Source: Streptococcus dysgalactiae subsp. dysgalactiae
Lineage (GTDB): Bacteria > Bacillota > Bacilli > Lactobacillales > Streptococcaceae
Direction: 5' to 3'
Assembly (NCBI RefSeq): GCF_900459225.1
Contig: NZ_UHFH01000003.1
Coordinates: forward strand, 1,908,001-1,972,000
Length of the DNA stretch: 64,000 nucleotides
Below the pieces are notes generated by a model. The model saw only the letters and a list, made by a program, of their open reading frames with translations, did not search any database and was not told the DNA's origin. Every line of letters begins with the position of its first letter. Positions within the stretch are counted from its first letter, which is position 1. Positions 27,557 through 37,771 of this stretch are shown piece after piece. The translations under genes were made by a program, and so were the position numbers.

Positions 27557-28340
27557 GCTTGAATACCCTCTTTGCATTAGCAGTCGTTGCTGCGGCAACT
27601 TCTTCCACAGTCATTCCACGTAGCTCTGCGATTTTATCAACCACATAACGGGTATAAGCTGTACGGTTTTGCTTGCCGCGTTTTGGCACAGGAGCAAGAT
27701 AAGGGGCATCTGTTTCCACCAAAATCTTATCCAAAGGCAAGTGCTGCGCTGCCTCTTGAATATCAAGAGCCTTTTTGAAAGTCACTACCCCTGAAAAGGA
27801 AATCATCATGCCAAGTTCAATGAAACGTTCAGCCATCTCAAGCGAGCCTGAGTAAGAATGCATGATGCCTCCTCGAGGGCCAACACCAGCTGCTTTGATG
27901 ACCTCATAGGTATCTTCCAAAGCATCGCGGGTGTGTACTACAAAAGGCAAATCGTGCTCTTTCGCTAACTGGATTTGGCGGTTAAAAACCTCAACTTGAA
28001 CCTCTTTTGGGTCCTCCATCCAATAATAGTCTAAACCAATTTCACCTAAGGCAATGACTTTAGGGTGTGCTAACTGGGAGACGATAAACTCCTCAACTGC
28101 TTCAGAATAAGAGCCCGCTTCTGTCGGGTGCCATCCAATAGTAGCATACACATTAGGATACTGGTCTGCGAGAGCAAGTGCTCCCTCAATAGTAGCCTGA
28201 TCAAAGCCAACCACATTGTGATAGGCTACGCCCTTTTCTTGAGCCAAAGCCAATTCTTCAGCTTCATGTCCTTGAAATTCTGCTACATTCAAATGGGTAT
28301 GGGTATCAAAAATAGCTAGATGTTCGATGTTATTTGTCAT
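27549..28340 (-). CDS. tatD: TatD-family metal-dependent DNase
   Basis: TIM-barrel metal-dependent hydrolase, 263 aa. Metal ligands in FDTHTHLN (11-18), ALGEIGLDYY near 97-106, HTRDA near 136-140 and ETDAPYLAP near 210-218 are all present. The family (YabD/TatD) is assigned 3'-5' DNase activity. First gene of tatD-rnmV-ksgA. Confidence 0.94.
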   Translation of the reverse strand: MTNNIEHLAIFDTHTHLNVAEFQGHEAEELALAQEKGVAYHNVVGFDQATIEGALALADQYPNVYATIGWHPTEAGSYSEAVEEFIVSQLAHPKVIALGEIGLDYYWMEDPKEVQVEVFNRQIQLAKEHDLPFVVHTRDALEDTYEVIKAAGVGPRGGIMHSYSGSLEMAERFIELGMMISFSGVVTFKKALDIQEAAQHLPLDKILVETDAPYLAPVPKRGKQNRTAYTRYVVDKIAELRGMTVEEVAAATTANAKRVFKLD

Positions 28341-28401
28341 GACTTTATTATAACATAAAGATATGACTCCTATAATAAAACTTGCCAGCTTTTAATAAGC
28401 A

Positions 28402-28425
28402 AAAAAGCCTCCAAAGAGGCTTTTT
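28402..28425 (-). terminator. Terminator after the decayed MFS gene
   Basis: Perfect 10-bp stem AAAAAGCCTC/GAGGCTTTTT with a 4-nt loop and a T run on the minus strand, just downstream of the MFS pseudogene stop. A-rich on the other side, so possibly bidirectional. Confidence 0.85.
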
Positions 28426-28432
28426 GAAACCA

Positions 28433-29768
28433 TTAGTGTTTTCGAGGGAGACTCAAAGCTAAGAAAAACCCAAGGGATGCAAGTCCTGCAATAGCTTGAT
28501 AGGTAAATTGAAAACCCTGTTCTAAACTTGCTTTTGCCCCCATAAGACTGACAAAAATCGCTGTCCCAATGGCTGCAAAGAGTTGTCGTGTAGCACTGTT
28601 CATAGCACTACCATGAGGGATTAAAGAGAGAGGTAAAGCATTCATGGCACTAGTCGTTAACGGGGTTAAAATCAAAGCATTTCCTGTCATAAGCATCGAA
28701 AACAAGAAGCTAATGGTCAAGGAAATAGATTGGGTATCTAGACATGATAAAAACAAACTGCTAACCACAATCAGGAGCATTCCCAGGACCGCAAAAGGCT
28801 TACCACCTATTTTATCAAAGAGACGGCCTGTAATAGGAGCTAATATTCCCATTAAAAGTACTCCAGGCAGGAGCAATCAGCCGCTTTGCAAGGCAGTCAA
28901 CCCTCTAATATTTTGAATGTAAATGGGCATCAAGGTCATTGAGGCGTTGAAAATCATAAACATAACCATAATAATTAAACAAGCATAAACAAAAGCTTTC
29001 ACCCGTAGCACGCTGGTATTTAACTTTGGAGTTGGTAACTGTTTTTACCTTTTAAAATAAGCAGTGAGAGCAACAAATGAAGCTATTAAAAGAAGAACAA
29101 TCGTTGGGCTAGTAAATCCCATTCGACTTGCTTTGCTAAAGCCATACAAAAGTACTCGAAGGCAAAGGTTGATAACATCATTGAAAGGAGGTCTAAATCT
29201 GCTGGTCCAGCAGTTGTTACATTTTCACTACTGCGATGCTAATAACGATATTAATCAGCATAGCTACCAAAACAATCACAAAGATATCCTGCCATGAGTA
29301 ATAACTCAAAATCCATCCTGCTATAGCTGGTGAAAAGCCAGTTACCAAGCCAAAAATCCCCATAGCTGCCCCTCTTTCTTCAAACGGAAAAGCTACCAAT
29401 AGCACTACTTGTATCAATCGAATCAAAATCCCTGCTCCAATAGCTTGTACGGCTCTACTCAGCAAAAGCAGCCAGAAGTAAGGTGCCACAAGACATAATA
29501 AGGTTCCCAAAATGAAAAGACCTATGGCTGTCAAATAAAGACTCTTACTGGCAAAATAGGTTGTGTAATAGGCTGATATGGGAATCATGATGCCGTTAAC
29601 CAACATAAAAATCGTGGTAAGCCATTGTGCGCTATCAAGAGAAAGATTGAAAGACGTCATGATGCCAGGAAGTGCCGTTATTAGTAACGTTTGATTTAAC
29701 AAGGCAATGAATGCTCCTAACATCATCACCATCACTGTCGCATAACGCTGTGCTTTACTTCATTCCAT
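28433..29768 (-). pseudogene. Decayed DHA2-type MFS drug exporter
   Basis: The reading frame of a 12-14 helix EmrB/QacA-type exporter can be followed from ATG 29768 to 28433 but is broken at least five times. Codon 3 is TGA (29760-29762). A frame change lies near 29217, after ISIAVVK. A second lies near 29158 (STFAF continues as VLLYGFS one base out). A TAA lies near 29046 (FKR*KQLP), and a TGA near 28878 (ALQSG*LLLPG). The fragments 29217-29735 and 28433-28876 show clear MFS helices (GAFIALLNQTLLITALPGI; PITGRLFDKIGGKP). It is not functional. Confidence 0.9.
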
Positions 29769-29946
29769 AACGAGCCCCTCCGAAACATTTTACTTGAACA
29801 GAAAACAAGTTTCATTTACAACACTCTCGTTATATATAACTATATAGTGTTATTTTAATTCTTTTGCCTCGATAACTGATTGTGGGCAATCAGTACTCTT
29901 TTCACTATAAAAAGATACCACGAAAAATAGAAATGGAGATCAGCTT

Positions 29947-30569
29947 ATGATTGATTTTTAAAAACAGTCCTCGTCCTCATCGACCTGCAAAAAGGCATTT
30001 TAGAGATGCCTACAGCACCTCATCTCAAGACACGATTATGTCAAATGCTAAAGCCATGATTGATCTTTTCCGTCAAGAGGGAGCATTTATTAACTTTGTC
30101 CGCGTTAAATTTCACGATGGGAAAGATAAACTCAATCCTAACGCCATGGTTCAACTTCTTGGAAAAAGACCTGAAGCTGCCTTCTCTGACTTTGCTGATG
30201 AACTTGGAGTGACTGACACAGATTATGTGGTAAACAAACGCAATTTCAGTGCTTTCTTTGGTACTGACTTAGATTTGTCGTGGCATTAACATCATCGTTT
30301 TAGGGGGAATTTCTACCCATGCAGGTGGGGATACAACAGCTTGTGACGCCTATCAATACGGCTATGACCAATACTTCCTAACTGACATGATGAGAGCTGC
30401 CAGAGCTGACCTACATGAATTTCCTATTAAGAATCTCTTCCCTCTGATGGGACAAACAATAACTACTCAAGAATTTTTGGAGTCAGTAAAAGACGAATCA
30501 AACACTACTCGATTGAAAAGAATTGTTCATCATCCTTTTCTAATCTATGTTATACTAGTAGGTAATTAG
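29947..30569 (+). pseudogene. Decayed isochorismatase-family hydrolase
   Basis: Cysteine-hydrolase-fold protein broken by frame changes. The N-terminal VLVLIDLQKGIL is in one frame after a start in another (ATG 29947 meets TAA four codons later). The middle (GAFINFVRVKFHDGKD ... NKRNFSAFFGTDLDL) is in a second frame. The end (RGINIIVLGG then STHAGGDTTACDAYQYGYD) is back in the first frame from about 30279. The active-site cysteine position of the family is not convincing either. Divergent from the MFS pseudogene; both probably decayed together. Confidence 0.85.
30551..30556 (+). promoter_or_regulatory. Promoter -10 of the RpiR regulator
   Basis: TGTTATACT, an extended -10, about 38 bases before the regulator ATG, inside the 3' end of the isochorismatase pseudogene. 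Confidence 0.55.
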
Positions 30570-30593
30570 TCCTTTAAGGAGCGTGCCTGTATC

Positions 30594-31424
30594 ATGTCTA
30601 AAAACCACCGACTTATTACCAAAATCGAAGCCGCCTTGGATCATATGACCAGTTTGGAGAAGAGCATCGCACAATTTTTCATCACCACTGATTTAACTCC
30701 AGAGGAATTAACGGCCTCCCAAATGACGAAACGGTTACACGTTTCTCAAGCTGCCCTTACTCGTTTTGCTAAGAAATGTGGTTTCACTGGTTACCGTGCT
30801 TTTGCTTTTGACTATATTCATGGCTTACAAGAAGCTCAAGATACCTTTCAGTCGATAAGTCTGGAATTAACCAAGAGGGTCTTGATGGACTATGATGCTT
30901 TGATTAACAAGACTTATGATTTGGTTGATGAAGACAAGTTATTACGTCTAGCTAGCTTGATAGATCGGTCTGAACGCGTTTATTTTTTTGGAAAAGGGTT
31001 CTCTGGCCTTGTTGCGCAGGAAATGAAACTACGCTTTATGCGACTTGGTTTTATCTGTGATGCTTATTCCGATACCGATGGCTTTACTTGGGCTAATAGC
31101 TTGGTCAATGATAACTGCCTTGTTTTTGGTTTTTCATTATCTGGTAAAACACGTTCGGTTATTAAGGCCTTGCACCAAGCCAGCCAACGTGGTGCGAAGA
31201 CTATTTTATTAACCACAGCTACTGATATGGACTTCGGTGACATCTTTGATGTAATTCATGTCTCATCAACCCATCAATTGAATTATGGAAATCGCGTGTC
31301 TCCACAATTTCCTCTCCTTATAATGATGGATGTCATCTACGCTTACGTCTCAGCCATTGACAAACCTCATAAGGATAAAATTTTCAAAGATACTATTATT
31401 ACCGAAGACAACAAACACCTTTAG
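30594..31424 (+). CDS. RpiR-family regulator of the sialic acid cluster
   Basis: 276 aa. N-terminal HTH_6 domain (about 1-77, SQMTKRLHVSQAALTRFAKKCGF) and C-terminal SIS sugar-phosphate-binding domain (about 120-260, YFFGKGFSGLVAQEMKLR). It is convergent with the nan genes and probably senses a ManNAc-6-P or GlcNAc-6-P type ligand, as RpiR-type NanR proteins do (inference from family and place). A good AAGGAG ribosome site precedes the ATG. Confidence 0.87.
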   Translation: MSKNHRLITKIEAALDHMTSLEKSIAQFFITTDLTPEELTASQMTKRLHVSQAALTRFAKKCGFTGYRAFAFDYIHGLQEAQDTFQSISLELTKRVLMDYDALINKTYDLVDEDKLLRLASLIDRSERVYFFGKGFSGLVAQEMKLRFMRLGFICDAYSDTDGFTWANSLVNDNCLVFGFSLSGKTRSVIKALHQASQRGAKTILLTTATDMDFGDIFDVIHVSSTHQLNYGNRVSPQFPLLIMMDVIYAYVSAIDKPHKDKIFKDTIITEDNKHL

Positions 31425-31452
31425 GCAAAGACTAAACCTAAAGGTGTTTTTT
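31413..31452 (+). terminator. Terminator of the RpiR regulator gene
   Basis: 13-bp stem (31413-31425 with 31437-31449) followed by a T run; the left arm overlaps the end of the coding sequence. Confidence 0.88.
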
Positions 31453-31539
31453 ATAGAACAGAGACTGAAATAAACGGTGACACTTGTCTTTGGTCACCAA
31501 ACAGTTAAGAGAATAGAGAAAGCGTTAACCTTCCAATCT

Positions 31540-32427
31540 TTACCTTTCTTGTTTCTGCGTAAAATGATAGTAAGCCCCAAAAATGCCAGCATTATTTCCA
31601 TGACTAGCAAATTGCAGTTGGGTATTCTCCGCAAGGCTAGGAACCAAGTAGCTGTCAAGGGCTCTCTTTAATTTATCAGCTAAATAGTCTTGTTGTGCCA
31701 TGATACCTCCACCAAGCACCACCACATTTGGATTAACCACATAGCAAATATTGGCAATGCCCTGCCCTAAATAATCCACCTGTCTATCAATGGCAGTGAT
31801 GCAAACCTCATCCCCTGCCTTAGCTTGGTCAAAAATACGACGGCCATCCCATTGGCTGACGTCATCACCATAAGCTTCGGCTACTTCTTGAACAAGGGCT
31901 GTCGTAGACGCTAAATCCTGAAATTCCCCATCTGATAAATGAAGGTAACCAACCTCACAAGCTGCATAACTGCTACCATGAAAAACTTGGGAATTAAGCA
32001 ATAAACAACCGCCAATCCCTGTTCCGATGGTCAAGCAAAGAGCCACAGGATAATCCTTGGCATTACCGGAAATAGCTTCGGCTAGACCAGCACAGTTAAC
32101 ATCGTTTTCCACTTCACAGGGCAGTCCAAAGGTTTCTTCAATTTCCTTTTTAAACTGAGTTCCAGCATAATTAGGAATCTGGGGACCGGCATAAAAGATT
32201 TCTCCCTTATCAGGATTAACCATTCCTGCAGAAGAAATAGCCACTCCAGCCAAAGCCACTTGGTCTTGATAAGTCTTTACCAAGCCCTTGACCTTTTCCA
32301 AAATAGAGGGACCTCCTTTATAAGCCTCAGTAGCCATTTCCTCTTTTTCCATCAGGTCTCCTGTTTCGGAAATCAAGCCATACTTGATAGCAGTACCACC
32401 AATATCAATTGCTAAATAGTATTTCAT
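31540..32427 (-). CDS. nanK: ROK-family sugar kinase, probable N-acetylmannosamine kinase
   Basis: 295 aa from ATG 32425-32427 with AAGGAG upstream. N-terminal phosphate-binding LAIDIGGTAIKYG (5-17), catalytic region ENDVNCAGLAEA near 104-115, and GTGIGG near 129-134. The usual ROK zinc motif CxCGxxGC is not evident, as in several streptococcal ROK proteins. Placed after nanA, it most likely phosphorylates ManNAc to feed NanE. Substrate is inferred from context. Confidence 0.85.
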   Translation of the reverse strand: MKYYLAIDIGGTAIKYGLISETGDLMEKEEMATEAYKGGPSILEKVKGLVKTYQDQVALAGVAISSAGMVNPDKGEIFYAGPQIPNYAGTQFKKEIEETFGLPCEVENDVNCAGLAEAISGNAKDYPVALCLTIGTGIGGCLLLNSQVFHGSSYAACEVGYLHLSDGEFQDLASTTALVQEVAEAYGDDVSQWDGRRIFDQAKAGDEVCITAIDRQVDYLGQGIANICYVVNPNVVVLGGGIMAQQDYLADKLKRALDSYLVPSLAENTQLQFASHGNNAGIFGAYYHFTQKQER

Positions 32428-32447
32428 CTCCTTTACCCCCTCGCGTT

Positions 32448-33365
32448 TTAACAAAAGGTTTCCTTAGCTTGACTAATAAGGGCAGCGGCCCGTTGGCAAA
32501 TGACCATGTCTTCCTCAACTAACTCAGATAATGGGGAACGAACAGATCCAATATCAAGACCTTCATTAATGCGAAGAACTTCCTTAATTACACCATACAT
32601 ATTGCCATGAGCAGAAACAAGGACACCTATAATCTCATTAATAGTATATTGGAGGGCCTTGGCCTTTTCTAAATCCTTGTCAGCAATAAGTTGGTTCAGC
32701 CTTAAAAATAATTCTGGCATAGCCCCGTAGGTGCCACCAATGCCTGCAGCAGCCCCCATCAAGCGCCCTCCTAGAAATTGTTCATCTGGACCATTAAAAA
32801 CAATATGATTGTCCCCACCAATCGCACAGAAGGTTTGAATATCCTGCACTGGCATGGATGAATTTTTAACCCCAATCACGCGCCTATTAGCCAACATAGT
32901 CTTATAAAGGCTTGGAGTCAAGGCAACCCCTGCCAGTTGAGGAATATTATAGATGATAAAATCTGTGTGAGGAGCTGCCGCCGAAATAGTATTCCAATAA
33001 TCAGCAACTGAATATTCTGGCAACCGGAAATAAATAGGCGGAATAGCTGCAATAGCATCCACGCCCAAACGTTCTGAATGAGCTGCCAATTCAATACTAT
33101 CTTTAGTGTTGTTGCAGGCAACATGATTAATAATCGTTAGCTTGCCCTTAGCGACTGCCATGACATTTTCTAACACCAATTGACGGTCAGCAACGCTCTG
33201 GTAAATACACTCTCCAGAAGAACCATTAATGTAAAGCCCCTGAACCCCTTTGTCAATATAGTACTGGGTCAAGGCACGCACACGTTCAGGGCTGATGTTA
33301 CCCTGGTCATCATAACAAGCATAAAAGGCAGGAATAATGCCTTGGTATTTCGTAAGATCTGTCAT
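32448..33365 (-). CDS. nanA: N-acetylneuraminate lyase
   Basis: Class I aldolase splitting sialic acid into ManNAc and pyruvate; 305 aa, DHDPS/NAL superfamily. Pyruvate-binding GSSGE (48-52), catalytic Tyr139 (IIYNIP) and Schiff-base Lys167 (IGVKNSS). Neighbours encode uptake, ManNAc kinase and epimerase, completing the pathway to fructose-6-P precursors. Confidence 0.93.
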   Translation of the reverse strand: MTDLTKYQGIIPAFYACYDDQGNISPERVRALTQYYIDKGVQGLYINGSSGECIYQSVADRQLVLENVMAVAKGKLTIINHVACNNTKDSIELAAHSERLGVDAIAAIPPIYFRLPEYSVADYWNTISAAAPHTDFIIYNIPQLAGVALTPSLYKTMLANRRVIGVKNSSMPVQDIQTFCAIGGDNHIVFNGPDEQFLGGRLMGAAAGIGGTYGAMPELFLRLNQLIADKDLEKAKALQYTINEIIGVLVSAHGNMYGVIKEVLRINEGLDIGSVRSPLSELVEEDMVICQRAAALISQAKETFC

Positions 33366-33376
33366 AGTAATGTCCT

Positions 33377-34039
33377 TTATTCAATGTCATTATTAAGTGG
33401 GAATCGCCTAAGAAGAGATTCCATGATAATCAAGTAGAGGTAAGTTAGGCAACTGATGCCGATGATAGCTAGCAAAGACACGCCTCCAAATAACGTTAAC
33501 AGAGACAATTGTAGGCTAAATATCATGAGACAAATAAAAGTCAAGAAAGCAAAACTCCATGGAAAAAAGAGTCCTGCTAGTAAAAAGCTTCGCTTAAACA
33601 GCGTAGATAGGGAAAGGTCTCTTTTAACGGCCTGAGGATAAGCGTACAAAAAAAGTATAACCACCAGAAATAAAACAGCAATGCAAAGTACTTTAAACCC
33701 TTGAAAAACTAGGCCTAATTGGTTTTGAATTAAGAAAAGATCTAAGAGACAAATGCTCATTATCCCAAGCTCAATAAGACCAAGGCGCAGCCCACTTTTA
33801 AAATAATATTTAAAATGAGAACTATAAGTAGTAAAAAGTTGACTAACTTGACCTTCTCGCCAATCCAACAAACTCGCATACAAAGCCATTTTAGCAACCC
33901 CAATTGTCAGAAGGGGAAGGCAGGACAAGACAAATAAGAGATTAAACACGAGCAAATCAAATAGTGCCGCGCTACTCCTCATCCATTTACTATCAAGATT
34001 AAAAAGAGAATGTAAAAGTCCCTGTTTTTTCGACGTCAC
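33377..34039 (-). CDS. DUF624 (YesL-like) membrane protein
   Basis: 220 aa with about five membrane helices; start MTSKKQGLLHSLFNLDSKW, then LLVFNLLFVLSCLPLLTIGVAKMALY, the pattern of DUF624/YesL proteins found in carbohydrate ABC clusters of Firmicutes. Role unknown; likely accessory to the importer. It is 11 bases upstream of nanA. Confidence 0.8.
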   Translation of the reverse strand: MTSKKQGLLHSLFNLDSKWMRSSAALFDLLVFNLLFVLSCLPLLTIGVAKMALYASLLDWREGQVSQLFTTYSSHFKYYFKSGLRLGLIELGIMSICLLDLFLIQNQLGLVFQGFKVLCIAVLFLVVILFLYAYPQAVKRDLSLSTLFKRSFLLAGLFFPWSFAFLTFICLMIFSLQLSLLTLFGGVSLLAIIGISCLTYLYLIIMESLLRRFPLNNDIE

Positions 34040-34082
34040 CCCATCACTTCCTTTCCATCAATTGGTTCACTGCCAAATCAAC

Positions 34083-34553
34083 CTAATCTGCCATTAACAC
34101 TTTGATTAAGCATTTCGTAACTGCTTCCCCTGCTTGGTTAAAATTATTGGGTTGATGAGGCTCATTAGGGAAAAAGTAAGCAAAGCTATCATCAACCAAA
34201 TCTAGGTCATAGGTTCGATCACAGGTTACAAAGCCAATATCAGCTTCTTGTTCAAAAGGCACTGCTTCAGCTTGATTACCTATACCATAACGAATGCACT
34301 CATTCCCAACTAGCAAAAGGTGGCAATCTGCATACCGTTTGTGGTATTCCAATAATGGATTATCCGCCTTACTCAATTGATTTCTTTGAATAACCGCAAA
34401 TACTTTCTCCCCTAAAATAGGATATTTCCCTTCAGCTAGTTGCCTCAGATCTGTGGTTTGTAAATCTGTGGTTTGTAAAAAGGTAATCGCCGCATCCAAA
34501 TGAGGATGAATCCCTCGGTAACGGCTAATATTTTTTAAACGATCATAAAGCAT
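34083..34553 (-). CDS. YhcH/YjgK/YiaL family protein (probable sialic acid anomerase)
   Basis: 156-aa cupin-like DUF386 protein. Family members (NanQ/YhcH) speed anomer conversion of sialic acid (E. coli). The translation contains the expected HKRYADCHLLLVG and DIGF motifs and a C-terminal FAYFFPNEPHQPN metal-site segment. It also has a duplicated LQTTD near 28-37. It lies between the permease and DUF624 genes. Confidence 0.85.
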   Translation of the reverse strand: MLYDRLKNISRYRGIHPHLDAAITFLQTTDLQTTDLRQLAEGKYPILGEKVFAVIQRNQLSKADNPLLEYHKRYADCHLLLVGNECIRYGIGNQAEAVPFEQEADIGFVTCDRTYDLDLVDDSFAYFFPNEPHQPNNFNQAGEAVTKCLIKVLMAD

Positions 34554-34572
34554 GTTAGAAACCTTTCTTGAT

Positions 34573-35403
34573 TTAACCTTTCACAGCACCCATAGTAATG
34601 CCTTGGGTAAATGATTTTTGGAAGACAAGAAAGACCGTTACAATAGGCACTGCAGCCATGGCAGCCCCTGCCATAATCAAGCCATAATTAGTAGCCATTT
34701 CAGCTTGCATAGTGGCAACACCAAGTGAAATCGTTAAATTTTCCCGAGAGGTTAACATCACCAACTGCATAAAATAATCATTCCAAGTATTGATAAAGGT
34801 AAAAATCGCTAGCGCTGCAAAGCCTGGTTTGACAATAGGGAAAGCCACATTAAAAAAGGTACGAATCTCGCCACAACCATCAATCTTGGCGGATTCCAAT
34901 AACTCAGTTGGAATATTTTCTGAGAACTGTTTCATGAGGAAAACGCCAAATGGCCAGCCGACAAGAGGCAAAATAACAGCCGCCAAAGTGTCATGGATTC
35001 CCATAAAATTAACAATCCGCACAAGAGGGACAAGAACAACCTGTTTTGGCAAGGCCATGGCAGCAATAAAAATCGAAAACAAAATCTGCTGTCCATAAAA
35101 CCGCTTTTTGGCCAAAGCATAACCTGCCAATGAGGAGGTTCCGCAAACCAAAAACATGGTCATCACTGAAATAAAGACACTATTCCATAACCATTTTAAG
35201 GCCGGATTTTGAATGACCAAGGCCTTAAAATTTTCAATAGTAGGTGCCTTTGGCCACCATTGCGGTGGAATCATAATGGTATCGGCTTGAGCCTTAAATG
35301 CTCCTGTCATAATCCAATAAAATGGGAAAATAAACAAAATGGTCAAGATGCATAGAATAACAGTAGTCAGAATATCCGATGCGGTTAGTTTCTTTTTCTT
35401 CAT
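34573..35403 (-). CDS. Sugar ABC transporter permease (MalG type), probable sialic acid importer
   Basis: 276 aa, six predicted helices, CUT1 family. EAA loop ESAKIDGCGEIRTFFNVAFPIVKPG split around 170-195 docks to a shared ATPase, which is not encoded nearby (as with other streptococcal CUT1 systems served by MsmK). Substrate inferred from nanA/nanE/nanK in the same run. It starts 12 bases after the other permease. Confidence 0.9.
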   Translation of the reverse strand: MKKKKLTASDILTTVILCILTILFIFPFYWIMTGAFKAQADTIMIPPQWWPKAPTIENFKALVIQNPALKWLWNSVFISVMTMFLVCGTSSLAGYALAKKRFYGQQILFSIFIAAMALPKQVVLVPLVRIVNFMGIHDTLAAVILPLVGWPFGVFLMKQFSENIPTELLESAKIDGCGEIRTFFNVAFPIVKPGFAALAIFTFINTWNDYFMQLVMLTSRENLTISLGVATMQAEMATNYGLIMAGAAMAAVPIVTVFLVFQKSFTQGITMGAVKG

Positions 35404-35415
35404 CTTAGTATCCTC

Positions 35416-36303
35416 CTAATATTCCACATCATTGCCTAAAATTTTAAATTGAGCAAAGCTGATAATTGCAATCATGACTGCCAAGAATACACCCATTGTA
35501 TTGGCATAGCCGTATTCAGAGAGCTCAAAGGCTTTTTCATACAAATAGTACATGAGGGTACTGGTTGAATAATTTGGCCCTCCAGACGTCAGGAGTTGAA
35601 TCAAAGCAAAACATTGGAAGGAATTAATTGTTGTTATGACAGCAATATATAAGGTTGTTGGCAGGAGACTTGGCCACTTGATATTCCAAAACACCTGAAA
35701 TTCTGTGGCGCCGTCTACACGTGCAGCTTCTACCAAAGAGTTATCAATATTTCCCATAGCTGCAATATATAGAATAATAGGCTGCCCAACAGATGTGGTT
35801 AACAAAATAACAATAATAGCTAACAAAGCCCAATGCTTATCTCCTAGCCAACTAATATTTTGTTCGATCACATGAGCATATTTTAAAACATAATTCAAAA
35901 TCCCTGACATCGGATCATAAATCCATTTCCAAACCACCGTTACGGCAACACTTCCGGTAACAACAGGTAGAAAGAAAACTGCCCGATAAAACGAACGTGC
36001 CACCACATTTTTGTCATAAGTCTTAGCAGCCACAAAGAGAGAAAAGAAAACCACAACTGGTACTGAACCAATTACGATAATCAACGTATTGATAAGAGAT
36101 TTCATAAAGATAGGATCTTGAAACATCCTAGCATAATTGGCAAAACCAACAAAGGTAAACTCTGTCATGGAATAATTGAAAAAGCTCGTCACAAAGCCCA
36201 TAATCATCGGTATCAAGACAAAAATTACAAAGAAAACCAAGACCGGAGCTAAGAAAGCGTATGAGATGAGCGTCTCTCGCATTTTTAATTTATTGACGTT
36301 CAC
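35416..36303 (-). CDS. Sugar ABC transporter permease (MalF type), probable sialic acid importer
   Basis: 295 aa from GTG 36301-36303; an ATG further upstream would extend it into the attenuator hairpin without a ribosome site. Six helices with EAA-type loop VEAARVDGATEFQVFWNIKWP near 205-225. Partner of the next gene and of the binding lipoprotein upstream. Confidence 0.88.
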   Translation of the reverse strand: MNVNKLKMRETLISYAFLAPVLVFFVIFVLIPMIMGFVTSFFNYSMTEFTFVGFANYARMFQDPIFMKSLINTLIIVIGSVPVVVFFSLFVAAKTYDKNVVARSFYRAVFFLPVVTGSVAVTVVWKWIYDPMSGILNYVLKYAHVIEQNISWLGDKHWALLAIIVILLTTSVGQPIILYIAAMGNIDNSLVEAARVDGATEFQVFWNIKWPSLLPTTLYIAVITTINSFQCFALIQLLTSGGPNYSTSTLMYYLYEKAFELSEYGYANTMGVFLAVMIAIISFAQFKILGNDVEY

Positions 36304-36346
36304 TTGAAATACCTCTTTTTTCTGTTCAACTTTTCTAAAAAGAAAA

Positions 36347-36389
36347 GCTTCTTTCCAGTGACCATTTGACATGTGCATTGAAAAGAAGC
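36347..36389 (-). terminator. Internal terminator/attenuator after the binding-lipoprotein gene
   Basis: On the minus strand GCTTCTTT (36382-36389) pairs with AAAGAAGC (36347-36354), followed by TTTTCTTTTT. It lies between the solute-binding and permease genes and should raise lipoprotein over permease expression, as at oppA-oppB. Confidence 0.6.
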
Positions 36390-36405
36390 CACTTGTTAGG
36401 AACAC

Positions 36406-37725
36406 TTATTGTGTTTTTTTGATTGTCTTGTTTGCTTTTTCAGTGAAGGCTTTCAAGGCATCTTCTGGTTTTTCATCGCCATTAGATACGGCTTGAACCA
36501 TTGGGAACCAAAGGGTTCTCATTTCCGCAAACCCATCAATCGTGTTGTAGTATGGTGAGTAGAAGCTTGTCCATTCAGCAATTTTTTCCATTCGTTTGTC
36601 TTTGTAAAGATCCCCGTAAGAAGTTCTCACAGGAAAGGCACCTGTACGGACAACATTTTTAGGTCCCCATTCTTTATCATCAGCGATAAATTGGATAAAT
36701 TTCTTAGAGGCAGCGACTTTTTGATCATCCTTGTTATTAAAGACCGCAAAACCATTTACCAAATATTCTAACTCAGGCTTGCCATCTTCTGATGGGAATG
36801 GGATTTCAAGGTAATCAACTTTACTAGCTTCCAATAATTTAGCTTGGATGCCTGGCTGTGCAGGCGCCCAAAGAATGGTAAAGGAAGTTTGGCCATTCGC
36901 AAAGTTTTGAATATCAGCTGAACCGTCGTATTGAGAGCCATTCATCATTAAACCATCTTTAATCCAATTGGAAATCTTGGTCATGGCTTTAATAGAGTTT
37001 GCATCATCTGTGGTGTATTTGGTTACTTTATCATCGGTAATATGACTGCTATAAAGGTTAGCAAAGAAGGCGCGCGGTCCTTGGTCACCACCTTGACCAT
37101 TAGCAAAGAAAGAACCTGGATTATATCCTTTGTCCTTCAATGCTTTCAAGACTTTTTCAAAATCGTCAGTTGTCCAACCTTCTTTCACAAGGTCAAGGAC
37201 ACCAGCATCTTTGAGCATTTTTTTATTCAACGCCATGTAGAATGGAGCAGAGCTGATAGGATACATGTAAGCTGTATCTCCTGCTTTTGAGGCTTGAATC
37301 AATTTGTCATTGTTAACATCTTTGGTAAATTCTTCGGTAAACAAGTCATTCAAGTCAGCCAATTTCCCATTTTTACCATATTGAATGATACGGCCTGGAG
37401 CATCAAAGAGAACATCAGGAGCTGTGCCAGCTTCAATAGCTGTTGTGATTTTCTCAGGACCAGACGTGAAGTCAATCGTTTCCAGTTTTACTTTGATCTC
37501 TGGATTAGCTTTTTCAAAGGCAGCAATTAATTTCTTTTCATAGGTTCCCACACCATCTTCTGATTTTTCTTGTGTAAAAACCGGGAAAGCCCACCATGTG
37601 ATTTCAGTCTTAGTACTATCAGATTTGCTTGTATTTGCCTCTTTCTGGCCACTTCCGCCACAAGCTGCTAATCCTAAAACAGATGCGCCAAGCATCGCTA
37701 ATGAAGCTAACTTCTTCATATTCAT
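36406..37725 (-). CDS. Sugar-binding lipoprotein, probable sialic acid/ManNAc importer
   Basis: 439 aa, SBP_bac_1 family. Signal peptide with lipobox LAAC and lipidated Cys22. The body has the usual family elements (ITWWAF near the mature N-terminus; [21 protein letters not shown]). A GGAG site precedes the first of two ATGs. It follows nanE by 46 bases and precedes the permeases. Confidence 0.9.
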   Translation of the reverse strand: MNMKKLASLAMLGASVLGLAACGGSGQKEANTSKSDSTKTEITWWAFPVFTQEKSEDGVGTYEKKLIAAFEKANPEIKVKLETIDFTSGPEKITTAIEAGTAPDVLFDAPGRIIQYGKNGKLADLNDLFTEEFTKDVNNDKLIQASKAGDTAYMYPISSAPFYMALNKKMLKDAGVLDLVKEGWTTDDFEKVLKALKDKGYNPGSFFANGQGGDQGPRAFFANLYSSHITDDKVTKYTTDDANSIKAMTKISNWIKDGLMMNGSQYDGSADIQNFANGQTSFTILWAPAQPGIQAKLLEASKVDYLEIPFPSEDGKPELEYLVNGFAVFNNKDDQKVAASKKFIQFIADDKEWGPKNVVRTGAFPVRTSYGDLYKDKRMEKIAEWTSFYSPYYNTIDGFAEMRTLWFPMVQAVSNGDEKPEDALKAFTEKANKTIKKTQ

Positions 37726-37771
37726 CGTAAAATCTCCTTTTTGATGTGTTTTCTATTTTTGACAATCATTA

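Noticed and set aside
29839..29848. ACTATATAGT palindrome between the two pseudogenes
   Set aside because: Short and AT-only; could be a relic operator but cannot be supported.
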